In this document: piece after piece, positions 1 to 5,390 of the stretch
Numbering within the stretch: the first letter of the stretch is position 1
How the letters are laid out: each line of letters begins with the position of its first letter
Assembly (NCBI GenBank): GCA_964451605.1
Contig: CAYVJA010000082.1
Span: 1-8,802, forward strand
Origin: JAQVSH01 sp964451605
GTDB lineage: Bacteria; Bacteroidota; Bacteroidia; Bacteroidales; UBA4181
Direction of reading: 5' to 3'
DNA length: 8,802 nucleotides
Translations under genes and position numbers: made by a program
Notes under the pieces: model-generated
Database searches by the model: none
What the model saw: only the letters and a program-made list of their open reading frames with translations
What the model was told of the DNA's origin: nothing

Positions 1-329
1 TGTTGTTGGCCGCCAATTTCCACAATGCCCTCAACGATTACGGCATCCGCAGCAACGCATTCATGAACGGGGTGATTGCCTCGGGAAGTAATGGAAGTGG
101 AACAGACTCCTTCTTTGATAACTGGGATGCATGGTTTCCTCCTTGTGGCTATATATATAGGTCAGTGTGTGTGGGCCTCGATCAGAATGGCTGGGTTTGG
201 GATTTCAGAGGAGGTGAAGCAAGTCAAAGGGAGTGTCTTGATGGTTGGGGAGTGTGCTGTTGGAATGATCCCGAATGTTGTTTATCTCGGACGTTCGGAT
301 TGTGTAACGACAATTATCCAATAAATTAA
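1..329 (+). CDS. Secreted Cys-rich peptide precursor, NVEALA-like (5' truncated by window edge)
   Basis: The reading frame is open from the window edge (the first two bases end an unseen codon) to a TAA at 327-329, giving about 108 visible residues. The start lies outside: comparison with the second copy at 3125 suggests about 16 N-terminal residues are missing, and the TTG codons at 3-8 are internal leucines, not starts. From the Ala-Ala at base 9 to base 89 the protein is identical to the second copy for 27 residues, including NALNDYGIRSNAFMNGVIAS, then comes a Gly/Ser-rich linker. The following core has eight cysteines, including two CC pairs, and six tryptophans, and shows no similarity to the core of copy two. 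The leader resembles by eye the leaders of Bacteroidetes NVEALA-type small exported proteins, in which Asn and Ala-Ser-Gly mark the end of the leader. This is a resemblance, not a proven family assignment. The function of the mature peptide is unknown. A hairpin follows at 346-392. Confidence 0.75.
   Translation, partial: LLAANFHNALNDYGIRSNAFMNGVIASGSNGSGTDSFFDNWDAWFPPCGYIYRSVCVGLDQNGWVWDFRGGEASQRECLDGWGVCCWNDPECCLSRTFGLCNDNYPIN
9..89 (+). repeat. Leader-coding repeat, copy 1
   Basis: These 81 bases encode the same 27 residues as 3179-3259. The two copies differ at eight positions, all third-codon and all synonymous, so the encoded leader is conserved by selection rather than by very recent duplication. 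Confidence 0.9.
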
Positions 330-345
330 TCACTTGCTCTCCTTC

Positions 346-392
346 GATGGCTTGGCTGCCTGATAAGTTCTGCATCAGAAGGCCAAGCCATC
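346..392 (+). terminator. Strong hairpin between peptide gene 1 and the propeller gene
   Basis: The arms GATGGCTTGGC (346-356) and GCCAAGCCATC (382-392) are perfectly complementary over 11 bases. Within the loop CTGAT (360-364) can pair with ATCAG (374-378), giving a long stacked hairpin. It lies 17 bases after the stop of the first peptide gene and ends 27 bases before the start of the propeller gene. The downstream tract TCTCTTTA is only moderately T-rich. It could be a terminator, a partial terminator lowering downstream expression relative to the peptide, or a 3' stabilising structure. Confidence 0.6.
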
Positions 393-418
393 TCTTTACA
401 AATCATTACACTACCCAT

Positions 419-1690
419 ATGAAACCACAATATCTCCACATTGTCCTTCTTGTCGCCATGGGATGGTTCTGTGCATGCCAGAATCAGGAACAAAAAAACA
501 AGAAAATCCGGGAAACCGTTTACGAAATCACTGCTGAACTGACCTCTTCCGACAGTGTTCCCTCCTTCGAGTTCACCTCCGATCGGCCTATCGAGATTAC
601 CCTGCCCAAGGAGAATGTTCGGCTAATGCCCTCCGAGGCTTTTGAAGTGGCTTATTACCTGCCCCTTGAAACCAACGACTCCTGTCTGTTGAGCAGAATA
701 CAAACCATCATCTTTGAGAATAACCTGCTGTTTATCCTGGACAGCAACAAAAAGGTACTCACCATCTTCGATCACACGGGAAAATTCATCAACAGAATTC
801 AACATGCAGGGAATGGACCCAACGAATATTACAGAATCGGAGCCTTTGATGTGAAAGACAGCCTGATCTATATCCTTGATGATATGAGAGACAAAATGCA
901 CGCTTTTACCTTTAACGGACAGTGGGTCAACACAAAGGATATGGCGATAAAACTCGCTGTATTTCATATCCTTCCCGACAACAGCTACTTTATGTCAACC
1001 GGACACTACCAAAACGAGTTTATCCCCTCCATCAAAAGCCAGGATTACCTGCTGGGGTATCCAGACAGCCTGATTACTCGGAAAGGGTTTCTTAGGAATG
1101 AGGCCAGAGACAAACTATCAGACCGCGGAAATCGATGGGAGATCATCGATTATATGGATACTATCCTGTTTCTGCCACGCTATGGGCAATCTATCTACCA
1201 ACTTACCCCCGAAAATAAAATCAGAGAACGATACCGCATTCTTTTTGACAAGCCGGTTACCGAAGAGGCACTGGAACGCGCGAATCCGGGTTATTTGGGA
1301 AGGGATATCATAGAACAGGGATATCAGTTTCTGTCTTCACAATGGTTCGAAACACCCGAATATACCTTCTTTGCGTACACAAACCCAAAAGGATCCGAAG
1401 AAATGCAATATGGAACCTTTTGCTATTACTCGAAACAACGAGGAACCGTTTTAGCCTTCAATTCTTTCAGAGCCGATCCGGTCTTTCCTCTTTATACCCC
1501 TCCCATGACGACATATCAGGATCTGTTTGTGACTGTAATATGGCCTAATGAGCTTTCTCAGCGAATAGAAAAAGCCCCGGGAAAGAAGACCAACGACCCC
1601 GAAGTCCTTCGGCTTCTTGCCCAAATAAAAGAGGACGACAACCCAATACTGATATTCTACAAAGTAAAAGAGAACAACCCGCTTTTCTAA
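419..1690 (+). CDS. 6-bladed beta-propeller lipoprotein
   Basis: Predicted 423-residue envelope lipoprotein. The frame is open from an ATG at 347, but that codon lies inside the hairpin at 346-392 and the 24 residues it would add are not signal-like. The ATG at 419 gives a clean lipoprotein signal: MKPQ, a hydrophobic stretch HIVLLVAMGWF, and a lipobox-like FCAC with the lipidated residue probably Cys20. Following Gln/Lys-rich residues suit a tether. The body carries marks of the Bacteroidetes 6-bladed beta-propeller family: LPLETND near residue 81, FILDSNKKVLTIFDHTGK near 105-122, and the blade motif GNGPNEY at 131-137. Length matches that family (about 380-430). Such propellers are thought to be binding or scaffold proteins and no catalytic residues are evident. 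The next gene starts 21 bases downstream, so co-transcription is likely. What it binds is unknown; the flanking peptides are candidates by context only. Confidence 0.85.
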   Translation: MKPQYLHIVLLVAMGWFCACQNQEQKNKKIRETVYEITAELTSSDSVPSFEFTSDRPIEITLPKENVRLMPSEAFEVAYYLPLETNDSCLLSRIQTIIFENNLLFILDSNKKVLTIFDHTGKFINRIQHAGNGPNEYYRIGAFDVKDSLIYILDDMRDKMHAFTFNGQWVNTKDMAIKLAVFHILPDNSYFMSTGHYQNEFIPSIKSQDYLLGYPDSLITRKGFLRNEARDKLSDRGNRWEIIDYMDTILFLPRYGQSIYQLTPENKIRERYRILFDKPVTEEALERANPGYLGRDIIEQGYQFLSSQWFETPEYTFFAYTNPKGSEEMQYGTFCYYSKQRGTVLAFNSFRADPVFPLYTPPMTTYQDLFVTVIWPNELSQRIEKAPGKKTNDPEVLRLLAQIKEDDNPILIFYKVKENNPLF

Positions 1691-1711
1691 CCCGAAACCG
1701 CCCTCACTGAA

Positions 1712-2608
1712 ATGAAAACCACTCCCTTTTTATGGATTTCTCTCATTGCCGCTATTGCCTTTTGTATGGTTCTGTTAATCACAAGGAGCGTACAACCTAA
1801 GGAGCTGGTGCTCCCCAAAGAGGAGCTGCAGGAGAAGCTGGTGTTACAATCGTTTGGTTTTACCGATTTTCGCATCGATAGTACGTGCCTCAACGCGTTG
1901 GACAAAGAGCCGGTAGTATGGTCGGAATTGACCCGAAGCCCCAAGCTGGTGTTTCGGTTCTCCGAAACCATGTGCGATGTTTGTTACCTCATGGAGTTGG
2001 AGATGCTAAAGAATTACGCATCAGCCATCGGTATAGAGAATATCGTGGTTCTGGCAACTTTCGAAAGAGAGCGCGACGCAAAGCTCTTCAGAGACCGAAA
2101 CCATATTCCCTACCACTTCTTTAACCTGCCACAAGGAGCCATTCACGCCGAAATCGAAGATTTTTCCTATCCCTACCTCTTTGTTGCCATGGGCGATAGT
2201 GCCAGGTACTTTTTTATTCCCGAGAAAAAGGCCCCGGGCATGTCGGAGGAGTACTACAAGCGAATGTGTATGCTTTTTCGGGATAAAACGGCGGAGCAGG
2301 AGAACACCACGCTAATCTTCAACAGAAAAACCTTCAACCTGGGCACCCTCAAAAGCAAAGAGAAGGTCAAAGTACCGGTATTTATCCTCAATCGATCCGA
2401 AAAAACCTGGGAAATCACCGATGTATCGAGCACCTGTGGTTGCACCGCCGTATCAACCGGTTCAAAACTGGTTCCTCCCGGGAAAGTAGGAGAAATCTGG
2501 ATCACCTATTCGGCAAAAGAGCCGGGCGTGTTCTTGCAAAAAGTGGCCATCACCTCGTCGAATCCCAACAATACGCATTACGTTGTGGTGAAGGGGGTAG
2601 TGGAGTAG
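1712..2608 (+). CDS. Membrane-anchored thioredoxin-like / DUF1573 fusion protein
   Basis: A protein of 298 residues. Residues 6-24 form one hydrophobic segment (anchor or uncleaved signal), so the rest should lie in the periplasm. Residues about 65-185 look thioredoxin-like: LVFRFSETMCDVC places a CDVC (CxxC) motif at 88-91 after a beta strand, as in TlpA/AhpC-type folds, and a second strand follows at IVVLATFE. FSYPYLFVAM may be the counterpart of the cis-proline region. Residues about 200-298 are a DUF1573 domain with the hallmark CGC at 242-244 followed by a PPG turn (256-258) and a beta-rich end. DUF1573 domains are Ig-like and common in Bacteroidetes envelope proteins. The CxxC suggests disulfide exchange, which would fit the Cys-rich peptides nearby, but activity is inferred. 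A broken copy of codons about 189-237 lies at 3656-3804. ATG 1712 is preferred because it directly precedes the anchor. Confidence 0.85.
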   Translation: MKTTPFLWISLIAAIAFCMVLLITRSVQPKELVLPKEELQEKLVLQSFGFTDFRIDSTCLNALDKEPVVWSELTRSPKLVFRFSETMCDVCYLMELEMLKNYASAIGIENIVVLATFERERDAKLFRDRNHIPYHFFNLPQGAIHAEIEDFSYPYLFVAMGDSARYFFIPEKKAPGMSEEYYKRMCMLFRDKTAEQENTTLIFNRKTFNLGTLKSKEKVKVPVFILNRSEKTWEITDVSSTCGCTAVSTGSKLVPPGKVGEIWITYSAKEPGVFLQKVAITSSNPNNTHYVVVKGVVE

Positions 2609-2704
2609 ACAATGATTGTCGGTAGCGCATGGCCCGACTTCTTTGCCTATTATCAACAAGACAGCGAGGAATAAAGTTGTTACACACACTATGCAAAATA
2701 TCAT

Positions 2705-3055
2705 ATGCTGATGTCGGGCTATATACGACTTCTCCAAACCCGCCTTGCCAAAGGGGCGCTGGTGGTGACACTCCTCTACCTGCTCTATCTGGGAGGCTAT
2801 GCCAACAGCCGTTGCCGGGTATGGCAAAACGACACCACCCTGAAAAAAGAGCTGAAAGAGCTGGCTACGCCAACCGATACCCTTCTCAAACCCCTTACCT
2901 CGTCCACTGCAGCCATGAGGGTCCTACAGGAAATCTGCATGCAAAATCGGAACGCCCCGCAGGATCCGCCCTTCAGGCTGCAGTGCTGGCGACGGGACTA
3001 CGGCATGGATGTGGCTCGGCTAGAGCGGCAGCATGCAATTGTCCGTCAGAAATGA
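2705..3055 (+). CDS. Small single-span membrane protein, unknown function
   Basis: I do not recognise this 116-residue protein. A basic N-terminus (RLLQTRLAKG) precedes a clear membrane segment at about 18-32 (ALVVTLLYLLYLGGY). A hydrophilic, partly helical tail with three cysteines follows (NSRCRVWQNDTTLKKELKEL). The positive-inside rule predicts the N-terminus in the cytoplasm and the tail in the periplasm. A second ATG at base 2711 is an equally possible start. It begins 96 bases after the DUF1573 gene and ends 69 bases before the second peptide gene, on the same strand, so it may belong to the same transcript. An overlapping longer frame (2629-3105) exists, but its composition is not protein-like. 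A conserved role in the peptide locus is inference; it could also be a decayed remnant. Confidence 0.6.
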   Translation: MLMSGYIRLLQTRLAKGALVVTLLYLLYLGGYANSRCRVWQNDTTLKKELKELATPTDTLLKPLTSSTAAMRVLQEICMQNRNAPQDPPFRLQCWRRDYGMDVARLERQHAIVRQK

Positions 3056-3088
3056 TGGGATACACAAAAAATCAATCAGTTACACCTT
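3053..3088 (+). repeat. Upstream repeat, copy 1 (before peptide gene 2)
   Basis: The segment TGATGGGATACACAAAAAAT and the following AATCAGTTACACCTT closely match 3624-3658, with one single-base gap and a few substitutions. It lies 37-72 bases upstream of the second peptide start, where promoter or leader-RNA signals are expected. It is followed by two small palindromes, TTGTACAA (3087-3094) and AACACAGTGTT (3093-3103), which could be operator-like but are short enough to be chance. No good TAnnTTTG promoter element was found here. Confidence 0.6.
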
Positions 3089-3124
3089 GTACAACACAGT
3101 GTTAATCAATAATAGTTATCAACT

Positions 3125-3502
3125 ATGAGACCCAATAAAAAAGTAATGACAGGTGCGCTTCTTCTCTTTATGATGATGGCCGCAAATTTTCACAATGCTC
3201 TTAACGATTACGGCATCCGAAGCAACGCCTTTATGAACGGGGTGATTGCTTCGGGAAGTGAAGGCAGCGGGAGTGCAGCCGACAAAACAGTACTGTGTCG
3301 GAAAGTGGGTTGCAAAGATAAATGGGAGGGCACCACCGACATAAACGGCTGCATACCATTTTTTGGTAAGAGAATCTGTCTCTGGGGCGCAAGTTTAACG
3401 GTTACATATCCCTATTTTGGAAAAAAAGAAAATTGCACTGAAGGGAGCGACTGGGAAGATTGTAATGCCTGTCAAACAGATTGTGTACCAGAAGAAGATT
3501 AA
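3125..3502 (+). CDS. Secreted Cys-rich peptide precursor, NVEALA-like (complete copy)
   Basis: A precursor of 125 residues. The N-terminus is signal-like: MRPNKKVMTG, then a hydrophobic run ALLLFMMMAA (11-20). The shared leader follows at 19-45, ending in NGVIASGS, then a Gly/Ser linker EGSGSA. The core from about residue 50 carries eight cysteines (58, 63, 76, 85, 104, 113, 116, 120), enough for four disulfides, and ends in acidic EED. Cysteine spacing differs completely from copy 1. Cleavage is plausible near the Ala-Ser-Gly segment or after the hydrophobic run, but no site can be proven. The start is well supported by the basic N-terminus; no strong Shine-Dalgarno is visible, which is usual in Bacteroidetes. 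The core matches nothing I recognise. Possible roles include a toxin, a signal or a surface-displayed ligand. The gene closes the five-gene peptide locus and is followed by an inverted repeat. Confidence 0.85.
   Translation: MRPNKKVMTGALLLFMMMAANFHNALNDYGIRSNAFMNGVIASGSEGSGSAADKTVLCRKVGCKDKWEGTTDINGCIPFFGKRICLWGASLTVTYPYFGKKENCTEGSDWEDCNACQTDCVPEED
3179..3259 (+). repeat. Leader-coding repeat, copy 2
   Basis: Counterpart of bases 9-89: it encodes an identical 27-residue leader segment with eight synonymous third-position differences. Beyond it only the GS-x-GSG linker is shared before the two genes diverge. Confidence 0.9.
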
Positions 3503-3527
3503 CTCTATGTCTATGCCATTGTAAGCG

Positions 3528-3585
3528 AAGGGTTGACCCATATGATAAGCATGTACGTTATATAACCTTCATCTGGGTCACCCTT
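3528..3585 (+). terminator. Imperfect inverted repeat after peptide gene 2
   Basis: AAGGGTTGACCCA (3528-3540) pairs with TGGGTCACCCTT (3574-3585) apart from one bulged T. The loop is 33 bases. It starts 26 bases past the stop of the peptide gene. There is no T-run, so an intrinsic terminator is only one reading; a 3' stabilising structure or a recombination scar is also possible. Confidence 0.35.
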
Positions 3586-3623
3586 ATGTGACTTGCCATC
3601 CATTAGAATATAAACTGGCCTTT

Positions 3624-3658
3624 TGATGGAATATCCAAAAATCAAACAGTTACACTTT
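3624..3658 (+). repeat. Upstream repeat, copy 2, joined to gene debris
   Basis: A near copy of 3053-3088 (TGATGGAATATCCAAAAATC, then AAACAGTTACACTTT). Here it runs directly into the broken DUF1573 copy instead of a peptide gene, which marks a recombination or deletion junction at about 3655. Confidence 0.6.
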
Positions 3659-3804
3659 CGGGATAAAACGGCGGAGCAAGAGAACACCACGGTGATATTC
3701 AACAGATAAACCTTCAACCTGGGCACCCTCAAAAGCAAAGAGAAGGTCAAGGTGCCGGTATTTATCCTCAACCGATCCAAAAAAACCTGGGAAATCACCG
3801 ATGT
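3656..3804 (+). pseudogene. Broken internal fragment of the DUF1573 gene
   Basis: Bases 3661-3804 match 2281-2424 of the intact DUF1573 gene with nine substitutions and no gaps, and similarity starts at about 3656. The fragment covers codons corresponding to residues about 189-237, from the end of the thioredoxin-like part to just before the CGC motif. An A-to-T change turns the Lys codon after Asn-Arg into TAA (3707-3709), and both gene ends are missing, so it cannot make the protein. Similarity stops sharply after the bases ATGT at 3801-3804, where unrelated coding debris in another frame begins. Confidence 0.85.
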
Positions 3805-4161
3805 CGTCCCACTGGCTGCCTCATTGAAATCACCACCAAAGAGGGAAAATGAATTGTCAGGGGTTAGCGAGGGGGTAAGATAACCACCTACATCCGTGGC
3901 TTTTCCACTCCTCGTCAATTCTATCTTACCAAATATATTGCGAAGGAGTTTCCCGACCGCCTCACCTATCACCGACAGCCCACCCTGCTCTGGATTCCCG
4001 AACTGGTCACCTCCGAAGAGGGAGAGGCCGAAGTATTGCTGCCTGTGGACAGACACTTTCCCCGAACACTGCGGGTGCGGGTGGAGAGCTACTCAACCAC
4101 CGGGGTAGTGGAATCGGATGAAGTGTACCTGCCGGCAGGAAGAGAGAAGGGAACCTGGTGA
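3805..4161 (+). pseudogene. C-terminal remnant of a TonB-plug / macroglobulin-like outer-membrane protein
   Basis: In one frame the bases read GCLIEITTKEGK, then a TGA stop (3850-3852), a second stop TAG (3865-3867), then GGKITTYIRGFSTPRQFYL, later RQPTLLWIPELVTSEEGEAE, and a natural end TGA at 4159-4161. I recall the order I-x-ITTKxG, GFSTPR-FY and TLLW-P-VT-GEAE from the C-terminus of large Bacteroidetes proteins that combine macroglobulin-like or carboxypeptidase-like regulatory domains with a TonB receptor plug; these handle envelope substrates. Two in-frame stops, no start and no N-terminal part make this a decayed fragment. The part after the second stop remains an undamaged frame, so decay may be recent. 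Family assignment rests on recalled motifs. Confidence 0.65.
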
Positions 4162-4176
4162 TAGAGAACGTTGGCC

Positions 4177-5388
4177 CTACAGCGCTTTATCAATAGGAAA
4201 CGGTTGTCCGCTCCAAGCTTTTTTCGCGGTCCAGTCCATGGCCGGAGCCGCCCAGAAGGGATCGGTTTCGGGCAGTCCGAGCGGCAAAAAGCCGGCAGAA
4301 CAGAGATAGAGGCTTCCGGTACAGAGATAGGTTTCGGCCACATCGGGTTGATGTCCGCAAAAACCCAATTGCAGCCAACCTTTTGCATCGTAGGTACCAG
4401 GAGCCTCCATCTGTCGCTTCATCACTGCGGTTAAAGCGCTCCGAACCTGTGCCGGATGCACCTCTTTGGGCAGCGAATGATAGAGAGCGATTTGTGCAAG
4501 AGCCTGAAAAGCCCCAATCCGATAGGGGATAGAGCGACCTATAGCAGGATAACTACCCTCGGGCGAGATGAGCCGCTCCTGAATGGCAGCATAGCGAGCG
4601 GCACGGCGTAAAGCCTGCTGATAGACCGAATCGGAAACCATACCGTGTGTTGACATCACCTTCAGCACATCTACCATCATAGGATGTATCACAAACGAGT
4701 TGTAATAATCGAAGTGGAACTCGGGGCCATCGCCATAGATCCCGTCGCCCTTATACCACTCATGGTGTCGGTTTACCGAATACCAGAGACGAGCTGAGTC
4801 GTGCGGCTCACCTACGGTGATAAAGAAGGCCTCCACCATCCCGGCAAAGAGCAGCCAATTGCTCTCGCCCGGCCGGATCTTTCGCGTCAGCTTCAATGCC
4901 TTTATCACATTCGACTTCTCGTTTTCGCTTAACCCACCCCATAACTGCTTGGGCGACCGAAGAAAAGCGTGTGCCAGAAAAGCGGCATCCACCAAAGGTT
5001 GTCCGCCCCGGGTAAAGTTCATATACTCTGGCGAGTCGGGATTGGTTCCGTGCGCCACCGCTTTGCGTGCCATGGCCAACAGGCGCATACGCTCCTTCCC
5101 CTCTGCACTGGTATCAGGACCGAGTTCAAACCAGGGGGCCATTCCGCACAACAATCGGCCTACCGCCTCCAGCTGGGCATAGTCGGCACGACGGGTACCG
5201 GGGTGCTCCTCAATGGGCATCTCGGCCTTTAGCGCACCGCGCGATGCCGCATCGAGCAGAGGCGAAGCAATCTTTGAGAGGGTTGCACACCAATAGGCCC
5301 TGTCGGACGACTGAGCCGAGGCGGGAATGAAGCCTGAAAAAGTAAAGAGAAGCAAAAAGAGCGAAACAAAGAGAAGGGAATGCTTCAT
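4177..5388 (-). CDS. Secreted DUF2264 family protein (probable glycoside hydrolase)
   Basis: A protein of 403 residues. The N-terminus is a classical signal peptide (MKHSLLFVSLFLLLF, cleavage probably after ASAQ at about residue 26). The mature protein matches DUF2264 features: the central motif IYGDGPEFHFDYYNSFVIHP at about 217-236, the earlier GESNWLLFAGMVEAFF (174-189), and a mostly helical pattern suggesting an alpha/alpha toroid. DUF2264 proteins are associated with carbohydrate breakdown; I recall a link to CAZy family GH154 (beta-glucuronidases) but could not check it. The Asp/Glu/His-rich YGDGPEFHFD segment is the likely active site. The length suits a single-domain member. The start is two bases after the stop of the PhoH gene on the same strand, so the two are almost surely co-transcribed. 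The sugar substrate is unknown. No SusC/SusD genes lie nearby, so this is not a typical polysaccharide locus. Confidence 0.85.
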   Translation of the reverse strand: MKHSLLFVSLFLLLFTFSGFIPASAQSSDRAYWCATLSKIASPLLDAASRGALKAEMPIEEHPGTRRADYAQLEAVGRLLCGMAPWFELGPDTSAEGKERMRLLAMARKAVAHGTNPDSPEYMNFTRGGQPLVDAAFLAHAFLRSPKQLWGGLSENEKSNVIKALKLTRKIRPGESNWLLFAGMVEAFFITVGEPHDSARLWYSVNRHHEWYKGDGIYGDGPEFHFDYYNSFVIHPMMVDVLKVMSTHGMVSDSVYQQALRRAARYAAIQERLISPEGSYPAIGRSIPYRIGAFQALAQIALYHSLPKEVHPAQVRSALTAVMKRQMEAPGTYDAKGWLQLGFCGHQPDVAETYLCTGSLYLCSAGFLPLGLPETDPFWAAPAMDWTAKKAWSGQPFPIDKAL

Positions 5389-5390
5389 AT

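Noticed and set aside
347..418. Upstream in-frame start for the propeller gene at 347
   Set aside because: The extra 24 residues are not signal-like and the codons lie in the hairpin; ATG 419 gives a proper lipoprotein signal.
2635..2717. Inverted GCCCGAC/GTCGGGC pair near the start of the small membrane protein gene
   Set aside because: Only seven bases with a spacing of about 70; readily expected by chance.
2550..2771. Minus-strand frame containing PLWQGGFGE
   Set aside because: The phrase looks like a repeat-type motif, but most of the frame is the complement of the DUF1573 gene end and the membrane protein start, and no second copy is present in the window.
3087..3103. Palindromes TTGTACAA and AACACAGTGTT upstream of peptide gene 2 as an operator
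   Set aside because: Too short and not repeated elsewhere in the window; mentioned only as a possibility in the repeat entry.
2629..3105. 158-codon + strand open frame overlapping the small membrane protein
   Set aside because: Its residues are rich in scattered Pro, Arg and His with no domain or membrane pattern; the overlapping frame at 2705 has a clear membrane helix and a plausible composition.
3110..3117. TAATAGTT as a -7 element for peptide gene 2
   Set aside because: Poor match to TAnnTTTG, and it would start transcription almost on the start codon.
3511..4056. 181-codon minus-strand frame across the debris
   Set aside because: It is antisense to two recognisable + strand gene fragments and includes the complement of the DUF1573 copy; it shows no domain of its own.
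3503..4176. Insertion sequence or other mobile element responsible for the debris
   Set aside because: No transposase or integrase coding sequence, terminal inverted repeats or target-site duplications could be seen.
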